NCBI GenBank assembly: GCA_963932465.1
Contig: OZ010786.1
Coordinates: 531,839,073 to 531,903,072 of the forward strand
Direction of reading: 5' to 3'
DNA length: 64,000 nt
From: Maratus speciosus
Taxonomy: Eukaryota; Arthropoda; Arachnida; Araneae; Salticidae
Under the pieces are notes generated by a model, which saw nothing but the letters and a program-made list of their open reading frames with translations, was not told the origin of the DNA and searched no databases. The position numbers and the translations under genes were made by a program. Position 1 is the stretch's first letter. Every line of letters starts with the position of its first letter. Below, in pieces: positions 1 through 10,810 of this stretch.

Positions 1-439
1 ATGAGTTAATATCCATAGGCGATTATATATCCAGTTCTTTGCATAGTCCTGTATATGATTTTATTTATATGCAGCAAACTTACCTTAGTATATAGTTGAG
101 CTTGAAAGACAACTTGAAGCTGCATAACTCAAATTAAAAATAACATCTTTAAGCAATTCCTGCTCTTTCTCAATAATGCTTACGAATTTTTCTGTGTGTC
201 TTACAAATTTAAAAATTGCTCTGTATATGTTCTATTGAATTTATGCACAGTATGTAGTATTCAAAACTTTAGTTAAACTAAAAAACCATACCATAAGTGA
301 AAACGGACTTGCAGCAATCATTCCTAATAGCCAAACTTTGCATAAAGATTTGTTCCCGAAATCTTTTATGTGTCCCTGTAAATGGATAAATGCAATCCTC
401 ATCCTATTTTACTGCAAGCATTTTGTTGTTAGCTTCAGT
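1..439. other. AT-rich sequence, nothing recognised
   Basis: No long open frame, structured repeat or transposon end was seen here. Confidence 0.5.
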
Positions 440-2150
440 AATGTATATCAGTTTCATCATGTTTGAAATAGTGCAACATAATTGAAATACGCTGCGAACA
501 GTTTTTACCCGTAGACCATCATATAACTCTTTTGCATAACCTTGTAAATGAGTGATGAATGCTCAGCACCCCATATTCTACAGAATGTATGTATTAGCAC
601 CAGAGATGAGACGGACTCAACCCGGACCCGACACGGGTTAGATTTTTATACCAGCCTTCGGGCTCGGGCCCATTCTTTCTCAAATTGGCAATTTTATTTA
701 TTCTCGTACTCGTATAGAAACAAAAAATAACTTTTTTACCCCTTAAAAATTAATTATCCCATTGCAAGTCTTTTTAATGCTATTTTGATCAGGAGGAAAG
801 AGAAATAGATTTTTTTTTTCTTTAGTATTTGTCGAACATTATTTTGAAAGAAAACTTGTGATATTTGATGATTTATGTCTGTAGTTTAATGCGAGTAACG
901 ACCTGTTGATATTGGTGGCAATCAGAATATGGCGCCATTAGGATAATGTTTAATTGGAATGTTTATTTATTATTACTTTTTTAAAAGATCTAACACGAAA
1001 TAAATATTTTCTTTTACGCCAATCAGCATTAGCCTAAGATTTGCAAATTTTTAGTCGCCTATTGTCTGCGATTGTAAGCGCTCTTTATATGAAAATAATG
1101 TTGGTGATTTTATTCATGCTTTTTCTTGAAGTCTGCTCATTCTGTGGCTCTGTTCTTCATATTCATACAATCACTTTCATACGTAAGTAGATAAAATTGG
1201 CATGCGTTGTTATTCCCGATTGAAAGCAATCAAGCAGCGTTTCCTCTTTTTCTATAAAAGCATCGGATCTTTTCGGTAACGGTGTCAAATTTATAATTTA
1301 AACTGATTTTAAAAGTCATGATAAATGCGAAATATGTACACCTTCTAAAGGAAACAGAAAACGCTGTTCGATTCTTCGTCATATAAATCATAATTTCTGC
1401 AAATTTCATTAATTTATACATAAAATGCTCTTCGTTACTGTGTCCATCAGAGATACCTACTTGTTGCGGGAGAAAAATTAAAATATCTTTTTAGGGAAGT
1501 ATATTTCTATTTGACACTAAACGTCTCTTTTGATAAGATTTAATGTAAATTTCATAAAACAAATTATGTGCTAGAGATTAACAGTTGTTAAAAAATGAGA
1601 TCTATTACATTTAGAACAGCTTTTAACTATGTATTTTTGTTAAACCTTTTTTTCCGCGCATACTTTCGGTATCGGAATCGGCTCTGATGGCACAAACTTT
1701 TTCGGATTAGGATTTAAAATTGTTGGCCCCGGTCTCTGAAAAATGAGCCCGAACTCATCTCTAATTAGCACATATCAGAAATTTTTATCAATTTCATTAT
1801 GTTTGTAACGGAGTAACATTATTAAAATACGTCACAAATATTCTTTCTTCATAGACTATAATATAACGGAATACTTGTGAGTTCTCCTGGACGCAAACTG
1901 TAAGTGCTAAACACAACATTACATGCAGTAGTCATCTTTTAGTACGCCCCAATAATGTATATAAATGTTATTATGTTTAAATAATGCAATACAACAATAT
2001 TAAAATATACCGCAAATGATTTTACCCGATAGACCATAATCTAACGGAATACTTTTGAGTCCTCCTGTAAATGAACTATGAATGATACACAGTTCATTTT
2101 GAATACCGAACATTCCATTGTAAACATTAATAACATATATCAATTACGCG
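440..2150 (+). repeat. Four-unit ~172-bp tandem array, split by a hAT element
   Basis: A motif like 'atatcagtttcatcatg' recurs at about 447, 1786, 1960 and (partial) 2134, followed each time by a related 'aaaatacg..gcaaa...ttaccc.tagacc' segment. The later spacing is 174 bp. Removing the 1171 bp of inserted element plus one target duplication gives a first spacing of about 168 bp. The array therefore predates the insertion at 601. Confidence 0.8.
601..1763. mobile_element. Non-autonomous hAT-type DNA transposon
   Basis: The left end CAGAGATGAG and the reverse complement of the right end TAGAGATGAG form an inverted repeat that continues imperfectly (CGGACTCA against CGGGCTCA). Both ends are flanked by the same 8 bp, attagcac (593-600 and 1764-1771). 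An 8-bp target duplication and a C/T-A-G-N-G terminus are hallmarks of hAT elements. At 1163 bp with no transposase frame it is non-autonomous. It interrupts the 172-bp array. Its interior, including a TATA-like 'tataaaagcat' near 1252, is related to 29.70-30.50 kb. Confidence 0.85.
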
Positions 2151-2763
2151 TCAATCCCAGTATATTTACGTTCGTTAGAGCATGACCAGACGGGCAGACA
2201 AACCCAATTCACTTTTCAACTGCGTTGGAAAGTGTTAAAAATATTTCTTGAAGAATCCCATGCTTATGAAAATGTTAAAAATGGCATGCTATTTCAAACC
2301 CTTCCCCTCAAACAAAATCTTGGATCCTTTCCCCACTCTAAGAAACTTATTAAATGGCTCCCTGTACTGTCCGTAAAGCCTGCAAAGTAAAAAAAAAATC
2401 TCCGTTTTAGACAGGTACCCTTCTTAGCAAGTATAATTATATAGTGCTTTCTTCATAGAAACTTAATTTTTTTTCCGTTTGCGAAACAATTCTTTTTTTG
2501 ACAGGTTTCGTATTCGCAAGTTTTACAATAAATGTAATATACCTATACTCTACAGAGGTATACTATAAAAAGGATGTTTTAAATGCCTTTAAGAATACTT
2601 GTAAAAAGTGAAACTGTCTGTAATAGGACACTGTCTTAAACGGAAAAAAATGTTAATCACTATCTTGAAATTATACCTGCTAAAATAAAAAAAAACCTGC
2701 TTAAAACGGAATTTTTCATAGGTTTTCGTTTTGATGGGAGAGAGTACAGGCTCCCTCCCACCA
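2151..2763. other. AT-rich sequence, nothing recognised
   Basis: Open frames at the right edge are produced by the C-rich tandem repeat that follows. Confidence 0.45.
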
Positions 2764-2926
2764 TTGGCTATGCCACTGTCCTCAAAGACAGCTTTGCCCC
2801 CCCCCCCCCCCAAGAAAATTCTGAAATGGCGACCCTGCCCCCCCACCCTTGGCTATGCCACTGTCCTCAAAAACAGCTTTGCCCCCCCCCCCCCCAAGAA
2901 AATTCTGAAATGACGCCCCTGCGCAA
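2764..2926 (+). repeat. Two-unit 87-bp tandem repeat with long C-runs
   Basis: 'ttggctatgccactgtcctc' occurs at about 2764 and 2851. Each is followed by a cag(c)ttt motif, a C-run of roughly 14-15 bases and 'aagaaaattctgaaatg'. The unit stops abruptly where the Helitron-related sequence begins. Open frames here on both strands are by-products of the repeat. Confidence 0.85.
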
Positions 2927-3597
2927 AGTATCGTTATTTTGCTTGATATGGTAAGCAGGATGTTGCTGTTTATGCTGGTAATGCGTTCCTCAAATTGGCG
3001 TCGTTGAAAAATCGCGCCAGTATGTGACGTATATGACATTTTTGCCAAACTTTCATATGAACGGCGAAGGGATCAGACCGTATTTGTTTATGGCAGTTGG
3101 TGACTTGAACTATTATAATATAGATAAAATGATGGCGGTAAAATAATATTTGGCGACTTATCACCTGTGCCTGGCTAACATTAAAGTACCAAAATGGCAC
3201 CTAGAGTATAAAAAGCGAAGTGGTCCGCCCTGAACTGTTGATGTTAGTCACATGACTTAGGCTGTTGTTATACAGATTGTTTTAAAATACCGGGAGACAA
3301 AGACTATGTATGCTTAATTTATTTTATTTTAGCTTCTTTTCAGATGTTTAACTGGTCCTCTTTAATCAAAAACGAAAACAAAAATTGGATGTCTTAACAG
3401 CAACTGATTCGCCCTTAAATTTTTGCAATCAAAGGGAATTGAATGGAAACCCGTTTACAGGGAGATCTGCACAGCTTTTTTCAGTGTAATTCAATCTTCT
3501 CTAATATTTTTAAAACCCATTAGATTAGCGTTTTTTTTTTAGATTCTGCGGTGTCTGAACGGGAGTTGGCGAGCGTAGCTTGCAGGTGGCCTCCTAG
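2927..3597 (+). mobile_element. Helitron 3'-terminal fragment (5'-truncated)
   Basis: From 'agtatcgttattttgcttga' on, this matches the last ~680 bp of the element at 19480-21567: the same order of motifs, the same 'cgaagggatcaga', 'aaaataccgggagacaaag' and 'gcggtgtctgaacggg' blocks. It ends in CTAG followed by T (3594-3598), the expected Helitron 3' boundary. The terminal hairpin is partly degraded (AGG-tgg-CCT). The 5' part is missing. Confidence 0.7.
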
Positions 3598-3636
3598 TAT
3601 ATATATCTGAAAAAAGGAGGCGAGACTTTACGAGGA

Positions 3637-4170
3637 GATAGAACGCAGCTATACGAACAAATTTTGTCATAGAATGTATGGTTTGGAACGCAAGCGGTAA
3701 TAATTTAAAAGGTAGTTTTCCACTGTCACAATTAAAATATCAGCACAAGAATGAGAGGAGATACCTCATAAAATATTTTATTAACAGGAATAGACTTAAT
3801 GTATATGCTCAAAGAAATTTTTCGAAATATGTTTCGCCAGTTGTAAAGCTTGCTTCATACACGCGGGATAGGGACTGACGCACATTTCCGAGGACACCAG
3901 GCATTTTTCTAATATTGCCGGCAGCAACGGTAATCCTGGCGACTAGATCCATATCCGTTTCAATATGACACTCGTAGATTGGACTTTTCATATGGCCTGA
4001 CAGGAAAAAGTCCAAACACGAGATATCCGGAGATCTTGGTCGTGGACCTATGGGACCAACTCGACCATTCCATCACCCTAAGACAGTAGAAACTACCTTT
4101 TAACTTCTCACCGCTTAAGTTCCGACCATACATTCAGTGACGAAATTTACAGGCATAGCTGCGTTCTATC
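3637..4170 (-). mobile_element. Short DDE transposon with ~90-bp terminal inverted repeats
   Basis: The first ~92 bases from 3637 (gatagaacgcagctat... to ...aaggtagttttccactgtc) match the reverse complement of about 4078-4170. Shared blocks include gatagaacgcagctat, gaatgtatggt, aagcggt and taaaaggtagttt. The ~350-bp interior holds only the C-terminal end of a transposase on the minus strand, so this is an internally deleted copy. No clear target duplication was found. Confidence 0.8.
3809..4087 (-). pseudogene. C-terminal remnant of an IS630/Tc1-like DDE transposase
   Basis: The open part starts at an internal Met at 4015. It reads DFFLSGHMKSPIYE, then a helical stretch with 'DLVARI', and ends in 'YFEKFL'. 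Upstream in the same frame, after a stop, 'RPRSPDI' can be read. Arthropod DDE transposases of the IS630/Tc1/mariner group commonly end with a WPPRSPDLxPLDFxLWGHxKSxVY block, a helical tail and GGHFEHLL, which fits well. The catalytic N-terminal part is absent. The fragment lies between the inverted repeats at 3637 and 4170, so it belongs to that element. Confidence 0.75.
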
Positions 4171-4239
4171 AGCACGTAAAGTTCTGCTCATTTTTTCAGA
4201 TACACCCAGTATATGTATTTATTAGGATGGATGAGTATA

Positions 4240-6109
4240 CAGGGAGAATAGCCGAATTTGGACAACATTACTTATTTTCAGGTGTAACTCACTTAATTTT
4301 TGGAATATCTGCAAAAGATCATTACACAGGGTCAATCTATTCATCTACTAACAAAATATATATTTAGATCAATTTCTTTTTGAAAATCTTGAATTTTATT
4401 TTAATTTTAAAAAAATGTCAAAAGTGGTCCAAATTCTGGTCACTAAGTTGGACCCTCAGTCTCCTAAATTGGACTAAATAATATCAGGTTGTTTAATGAC
4501 TAGGGAATATAGCTAATTTTATTAAAAGCAAAGTTTGTGAATAATGAAATACTCAAACAAAATAACAGCAAAGAAAGGTAATGAAATCAAATATCTGAAA
4601 ATAAGAGTGATTGTTTTAAATCAAAGTGTATTCAAAATATAAATCAAAGTTATCAGTAATTAAGAGTAAAAATTATGTAGCTAATTGTCAGTTACTTGAA
4701 TATCATGTAAGGAGTGATGTAAAGTTTATACATGAATTTTGTTTATTGTTATTGTTTTCCAGCGCGCGCAACATGGGACCGTATGTGGGAATCTCAACAC
4801 TGAATCATTTCTGCTATTTTACTTCTCTTACAAATTAGGGAAAAACAACCATCATTGTCTAGATTTTTGTTTTTAGATTCTGAATTATCAGACTTTTTTA
4901 TTTTTGCAACGGAAGTTTTCTTTACATTTTGTTTGTAGTAGTTCTCTTCCATCATTTTCTTGCTAATTGCATTAAGCCTATTTTTTAAATTTTGATGTTC
5001 CGATTGCTTTTGTGCTGTGAAAGCTTCCTTTTTATCCTTTTTTTTTCCATTAGTCCAAGGTTTAATTTATATGGCGATGATGTTAACACAACTGTTTTTA
5101 GGCTCCCTCTGTACTTTGATTTAACTGAATTTAGCAAGGGAAATAATATTTCTTATGATTTTTTTGTTTTTGGGGAGGATTAGTAGTTGCAGCCTTATTG
5201 CAGGCAAATTTCTTCTCCACTTACTCACTGCATTTTGTTTCCTATATCTTTAACAGCTTTTGCTGTCACGGGTGTTTTTCTTCCCGAAAATTTGTCTATG
5301 TCTTTTTCAACATTTTCATCAAGGTTTGATATGTTATGCATTTTAATGGCAAAAATGTATAGTTTCACCCTCTAGAACTTTAAAAGTCTTCCATCACAAA
5401 TATCCTGCAGGTGGAAAATATTTGAATTCACCTCTGTAAATCAAATATGCCATAGGAATAAAGAATTCAAAGAAAATAAATACAATTGCATAGAAGATAA
5501 AAGACTGTGCAAACAATATTTATTGCATAGACATGTAGCAATATTTTTATTTTTATATAGGCCTAAATAGTATAAAAAATAATCCAGATATACAAAACAA
5601 ACTTGCATGCAGATAGTAATCCATTATAAAATCTAAGAAAAATAGAGTACAAAGCGTACCGTCCTCGAAATTCATTAATTACTTTTCAAATGTATGATGC
5701 ATATTTGGTCCAATTTAAGCAACTTAAATTGACCCAATTACGGTAACTGCGCCGCTTTTTAAAACATTTAATTTCAAGACTAAGAACAAAAACGAAATCA
5801 AACAAATCCGCGTGAAAAATATGCGCAATAAACAGATGAATTCATATATGTATATGAAAACATAACAACTTACTTTAGTTTTAAAATATTCACTTACGTT
5901 TAGTAGGAAAAAATTAGATCAAAACAGCTAACTTTATTTTTTTTTAATTGTCTGAAAACAGCATGTGCTAAGCAGCTGCTTCTTCTAATCAGGAGTGACG
6001 TCATTCTGATGAGTAGGATTTCAGCGGTAGACGGAGTCTCTTCCTGTAATTAACGGCAGAATGGCAACGGCCCAATTTAAGCGGCGGTCCGAATATGGCT
6101 ACGCTCCCC
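4240..6109 (-). mobile_element. TA-flanked DNA transposon (pogo/Tc1-mariner-like)
   Basis: The left end CAGGGAGAATAGCC.GAATTTGGAC and the reverse complement of the right end GGGGAGCGTAGCCATATTCGGAC form imperfect inverted repeats, each flanked by TA (4238-4239, 6110-6111). Further 'ttggacc / ggtccaa' motifs lie inside both ends. The minus strand near the middle holds a lysine-rich transposase-like tail. At 1870 bp with a broken frame it is a dead or non-autonomous copy. The terminus resembles that of the element at 44952-46921. Confidence 0.7.
4800..5061 (-). pseudogene. Lysine-rich C-terminal tail of a transposase, broken
   Basis: Reading the minus strand from about 5061, one frame stays open for roughly 85 codons to a stop near 4800. 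It is rich in Lys/Asn/Glu (KKKDKKEAF, MMEENYYKQNVKK) and closes with a Cys-containing stretch (CFSLICKRSKIAEMIQC). Some arthropod pogo/jerky-type transposases end in a basic linker and a small Cys-rich, PHD-like module, which this resembles. The assignment is inference. Stops interrupt the upstream frame, and the segment lies inside the TA-flanked element. Confidence 0.4.
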
Positions 6110-6316
6110 TATCAGGATATCAAAAAAGTCAAAAGGAATAAATTTTGATAAAAATTGTGGTAATAACGCTAAGCTTAATTAACGTTACTTCGCTGAGTCT
6201 ACTTTACATAACGTCGTTAAGTTTACTTAACTTTAAAAGTCTCTGTCTTTTTAAAATTTATAAATAATTAGATTTTACTTCTTAATACCGCTAAAAGAAA
6301 TTACATATGAAGAATA

Positions 6317-6413
6317 TACCGGGTGTCCTAAAATGCACTGACGAATTTTAAAATTCAATAACTTGCAAACTGTGACAGATATTTAAAAAAATTCTTGCAA
6401 AGGCGTTATGTAT

Positions 6414-6451
<38 letters not shown>

Positions 6452-6791
6452 GCGATTCTCGAATTGAATTCGAATTGCAAATAATCGATGGAGGTGCTAG
6501 CAATAACCGCTAAATTCAGGCCCCATTTTTCGTACTTCGGAATCCACTCGATACATTTTAATCTCTATTTTTGGCATGGGAGAAGAGGAAGGTCAAAAAT
6601 CCAGGTTGAATTTAGCGCCTATCGCTTGCAGTGTCATCTGTTCTTTGCAATTCGAACTAAATTCGAGAATCACGGTAAAATAAATTCCTGACATTATGCA
6701 TAACCCTCCTGAAAGAATTTTTTAAATATCTGTCACCGTTTGCGAGTTATTGAATTTTAAAATCACTCAGTCCTTTTTAGGCCACACGGTA
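6317..6791. mobile_element. Palindromic foldback MITE, copy 1
   Basis: The left end 'taccgggtgtcc' and right end 'ggccacacggta' are inverted. The whole element folds back: the terminal ~110 bases of each side are complementary (aattttaaaattcaataact, gtgacagatatttaaa), and so is the inner part (ttcgaattgcaaa against tttgcaattcgaa). A T-run of about 33 bases (6417-6449) interrupts the left arm. It shares family and organisation with 24074-24530. There is no coding content. Confidence 0.85.
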
Positions 6792-8163
6792 TATATTACA
6801 TACCCGTGCGTAATGTTGACGACATCAGGTTGATGATGAAAACTGTAAAATAAATTTCGCTTATTTGCAAATTTCTTAACTCCTAAGCATCCGACGCGAC
6901 GATTTCAATTTTTACACAGTCTTAAAACAGTATAAATAGTTCAGTATTTCTTCCCGGCTAGTATTCCTTAACGAAGCTAAAACTTCACCAACAAATAAAT
7001 AGATCGCAAAGTTTACACCTTTTGAATCAAATGGGCACATTTGTATGTAATTGATATTCACACTTAAAAATAAGTATCGATGAAATATGTTGAAATTTTT
7101 GACGTCATAGTCACCTGCTTTTTTTATTTACTGCTATTGACGCTTCTTGTATTATTCACAAATACTTGAAAATATCAGTTTTATCTCCTGATTCGTAATA
7201 TATATATATGTATATCAAATTTCATCTTTCACGTGAAAACAATTTAACTGAAAATTAATTTATGTAGATAAATTATTATTATGGCTTTAGAATTTTTTGC
7301 AACAATAGAAAAAAAAATTATAACAAAAATGTTCATTGATTCTCAATGAAAAAAACGAAATTTGGAATTATTAATAAAAATATATAAATATATAAATAAA
7401 GCTTAGGCTTTGGTTACACTCTGGATTATAATTCACCCATATGAAAAGGCATTTTATCATCCGTTTTGAACCTGACGTCAAGCAAACATTTTCGTACATT
7501 GAATTTATAATATCATTAAAATTAAAAATAATAAAAAAATTGTGGCATCAGGGACAAAAAGGTGGGAAGAAAAAAATGAAAAATATACGCTCCATAGGCT
7601 TTTCTGTGTTAAATTCAAATTGAGAATTGAGGCTAGAAATAAATAAGTATTGGCTACTATGCAATACTTAAATAAATGTAATATATTCATTAATTTATAT
7701 TGTTTATAACATATCAAGAAAAGCAATAAAGAATAATAACGTTTACAAATTAAAGAGATATTTTTCCATTATTTATTATTTTATTTTTTAAAGGTATATC
7801 TTTCTAAAATCAGTCTTTTTGTCTTAATTGAAAAATATTATATAAAGTATGCGGTTTTTAATGATTTGGAGCAATTCGTTAAAAAGGAATTTATTACTAT
7901 TGTAGAAGATTGAAAAGAGCAAGAAAGCACAGAAAAATAAAGGTATGAGGAGAAGTGTTTCGCAAAGGAAAGAACGTGTGAGCTAGAAAATACACACTCA
8001 AAACCATGACGCAACATACACATTGTACAACATTATTAAATGGATCTTATCCAGATGCATATAGATATACTGCTAACATTTATTCCTGAAAATAATATAA
8101 TATGTCATTGATTTTGGCAATGTTTGAACGTCCGATTAAAATGTTAAATGTATCCAAAGACTT
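6792..8163. other. AT-rich intergenic sequence
   Basis: No supported gene or element was found. The short frames at 7441-7726 and 7838-8023 occur on opposite strands of low-complexity AT-rich DNA and show no family signature. Confidence 0.5.
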
Positions 8164-8760
8164 TTGGTTTCACTATTAATTGGCGTTCTTGAAAACGTCA
8201 TTGCTAAACTTATAGCTGGAGAACCTGAAGAAATGTTTATAAATTGTGAGCACATTCTAGACATACTGTTGAAAAGATTTAAGTTTACAGCGGAAATCTT
8301 TACAGTACTATTTACCCGACATCAGAAAAGAGAGAATTCTACTTGGAAAGATTTTTGTTTTGAACTTAGAAATTAATTTGAGTGTTGATTATCGGAATTA
8401 TAAATTAATACATTTGAAAAGCTAACAGATCTGATAATCGTTGATCAGATTTAAAAATAAGCGCCCACCAGAATATAAGAAGAATTATTTAAATGGCTGA
8501 GACAAAGTATACGATTATTGTTGGCCAAAAAACCTGACATATACGAAAATACTAAACCATCTTCTCAAAAATCAACCAGTTATTCATAAACGCGAAAAAC
8601 ACGGAAACATGCTTTACCAAAAAATTAAAATGGTCAGGAATTCTGGAAATATCAAGTATCCAAAAATATAACATGCGAACATTTTGAAAATTACAAAAAT
8701 AATTCGCCCTATATATTAACTCATGATTGGTAAACAACGATAAGTGCCCATTTAGAAGAT
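8164..8760 (+). pseudogene. gag-like remnant of the Ty3/gypsy element
   Basis: An open frame of 70 codons (8164-8376) has the helical pattern of arthropod gypsy capsids: 'ILLKRFKF' (L..RF position) followed by 'HQKRENSTWKDFCFELRN'. Related residues continue in broken frames to about 8560, including a 'VDQI' motif. It lies directly upstream of the zinc-knuckle remnant, as gag should. The match rests on pattern only, without a database search. Confidence 0.5.
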
Positions 8761-8763
8761 GAA

Positions 8764-8812
8764 ATGACTGTGGGAAACACGGGTTTTTCAAAGAAAAATG
8801 TCCAAATTGTAC
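8764..8812 (+). pseudogene. Degenerate retroviral-type zinc knuckle
   Basis: In the frame tgt-ggg-aaa-cac the translation is DCGKHGFFKEKCPNC, preceded by a stop where the first Cys of a CX2CX4HX4C knuckle would sit. The knuckle His position is Phe. It lies at the expected gag/pol border. An overlapping open frame (8764-9186) reads this segment out of frame. Confidence 0.6.
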
Positions 8813-8949
8813 CCCATCTACGCAAATATAATTCAGCAAATTTTGGTTCCCTCCATCTCCAATCTTGTTATACCCCAAGATATAAAATTATTTTTGTTGA
8901 TGGTCCGTTAAAAACGACACCTAAATTCTCAACACCACATGCCAAAGCT

Positions 8950-9640
8950 AACTCAGTTATATTAAGAGAAAGTGAAGGTCAAAGACTATCTGCAATACAA
9001 ACAAAGAGATTGAATGATTTGCTTGAAAAAAATTCCAATACCTTTCAACCAGGGGAAGAAATAACACCCATCGTGTTGAACAACATAAATACTGTAGAAA
9101 ATTCTTCTTCTTCATTACCACCTTACAAATTATCACTGTCAAAGAAACGATCGAAAACCCAATTGATGATTTTATTGACAAAATAATTATTCAACAATGC
9201 TAAACTCCATATTATCTGCCAGCCATTCTTATTACAAAGCCAAATGGTAGTGTTCGTCTATGTATAGACTATTGGAATCTCAACTAGTTGACTATACTGG
9301 ATATCTATCCACTCCCCCTTTGGACGGTCTTCTACATCAGGCAAATACTGCCCAGTTAATGACAAATCTGGATCTGAATGATGGCTACAATCAAGTGAGT
9401 GGCTACCATCGTAATAAATCAACTTCTGTATGACCTCTCGTAAGATAGATATTTTGAAGAATTCTTTTTTGTCTCTGTAATGCTCCTTCAACATTCCAGA
9501 GGACATTGGATAACTTTCGCAAAGGAATCCCAGATATTTATATTCTCTCTTACCTCGATGAATTAATATTTTATCATCAACTTTGGAACAACATCTATCT
9601 AATCTTGAAGCTGTTTTTCAAAGATTAGGCAGATTCTGCA
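8950..9640 (+). pseudogene. Reverse transcriptase N-terminal half, Ty3/gypsy type
   Basis: Recognisable blocks in order, across several frames: a 'FQPGEEITPIVLNNINT' segment equivalent to the pre-RT region; 'ITKPNGSVRLCIDY', the ..K.DG..R.CVDYR.LN block; 'PSTFQRTLDNF', the APATFQR block; and 'YILSYLDELIFYH', the catalytic YLDD box with the last Asp replaced by Glu. Stops and shifts separate the blocks, so it cannot be functional. The sequence breaks off at 9640 in the stretch after the YLDD box, where a non-LTR fragment is inserted, and resumes at about 10192. Confidence 0.85.
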
Positions 9641-10191
9641 TCGGTGGTTAACCCACCAATCGGCATAGGGTTTCAGATCATGCGTTGCTAGTTTATTAAA
9701 TAAAACTTAAAATATTATTTAACGATTGTTGAAAGTTCTCCATTTAAGACTTTATATAAGAATTGTTAAAAGTTCTATTTACAAGTCTATGAGTAATTTG
9801 TTGAGTGTTATTTTTGTAAGACGAGAGCAAGTTATAAAAATTTTACTTACAGATTACGATAGTTATTGTTCGGGATCAGAATCCTCATAATGATTGCTTG
9901 GACTCTGAAAATTAAATTGGTTATTTTCCTTAATATTGACACATGCTATTATTTTTGAGTAGGGAAATGGAGTTTATTTTGCACAATACTGAACCACTGC
10001 CCTAATTGTATAGATTTGGATTTTCGGATATGGAATAAGGAAGTTACTGTGCATTCAGTTGAGTCATGGTTTGAGGCACCAAGTTTGCCACGTATGCAGA
10101 ATGGAGTCGGGACTTTATGAATTTTATGAATATAAGCTGGTAAAGGTCCACGATTGGTTTCAAATATATAAAGAATTCTATAAAAGAAAGT
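9641..10191 (-). mobile_element. 5'-truncated non-LTR retrotransposon inserted in gypsy RT
   Basis: The fragment is flanked by an 8-bp direct repeat, attctgca (9633-9640 and 10192-10199), and gypsy homology stops and resumes exactly there. The minus strand encodes the C-terminal end of a non-LTR polymerase protein (9949 to about 10190): 'NRGPLPAYIHKIH' corresponds to the (T)GHGPFPxYLxRF block, followed by a Cys/His region (DSTEC). Positions 9641-9948 would be the 3' untranslated part. No poly(A) tail is seen at its 3' end (plus-strand position 9641). Confidence 0.75.
9949..10190 (-). pseudogene. Non-LTR retrotransposon ORF2 C-terminal fragment
   Basis: The open frame's first codons (10224-10192) are antisense gypsy. 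The real element sequence starts near 10190. It reads NRGPLPAYIHKIHKVPTP and then a degenerate CxCG/HxxxxC region, as found after the RNase H domain in I/Jockey/R1-like elements. Arthropod versions read GHGPF.SYL.RF and C.CG...H...EC. Here the first Cys pair is partly lost (CIRGKLG), so the module is degraded. Confidence 0.65.
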
Positions 10192-10810
10192 ATTCTGCAA
10201 ATCGAGGAAAGTGCAACTTAGCAATTACAGGAGCAAAATAATTAGGAAACAGGATCACTCCAAATGATTTAGAAGTTGATCCAGGGAAAATTGATGATAA
10301 GAATCTTACATCTTAAGAATATAAAATATCTGCAAACGTATCTGCAGACATGTTCAATTCATGGTATCGCTGTTTTATACTAAATGTTACAGAAACATTC
10401 AGACCACTGTTTTAACACCAATATTGAAACATGCTGATGAAACAGAACTCTTAATAAATTGGACCGATGCAAGCAATTATGATCTTGGAGCAGTACTTCC
10501 CTAGTGTAAACGGTTCTGAAGAGCATCCGATTGAGTACGCCAGTAGATTGTGGAATTCGGCGGGACGCAATTATCCCACTACTGAACTGAAAGCTCTTGC
10601 TGTTGTCTGGACTATTAATAAATTAAAAAGATACATCGATGGAACAGAAGTTAATGTGGCATCTGACCACAAGCCTCTCCGATGGCTCAGGAGCTTAAAG
10701 TTATCTTCGGGAAGACTTGCCAGCTGGGCTTTAGAGTTGCAAGAATTTAATGTGAAAATTGAATATTTCCTGGTAAAGCGAACGTCATAGCTGATATGCT
10801 CTTTCGGTCT
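10192..10810 (+). pseudogene. RT thumb and RNase H of the Ty3/gypsy element
   Basis: After the non-LTR fragment the gypsy frame resumes with 'ANRGKCNLAITGAK', a stop in place of the Tyr of the YLG block, then 'ITPNDLEVDPGKID'. RNase H follows: 'TDASNYDLGAVL' (TDAS box), a frameshift, then the open frame 10467-10790 with 'HPIEYASRLW', 'NYPTTELKALAVVW' (the E of the active site), 'RYIDGTEVNVASDHKPLRWL' (the catalytic D of the T/SDH box) and 'RLASWALELQEFN'. This is a near-complete Ty3-type RNase H, disrupted at its N-terminal end. Confidence 0.9.

Noticed and set aside
2589..3048. Glycine-rich minus-strand frames
   Set aside because: Glycine stretches come from the C-runs of the 87-bp tandem repeat.
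8764..9186. 140-codon frame taken as one intact protein
   Set aside because: Its first part runs out of frame across the gag/pol border. Zinc-knuckle and RT blocks are in other frames, so it is a mosaic read over a decayed gypsy element.
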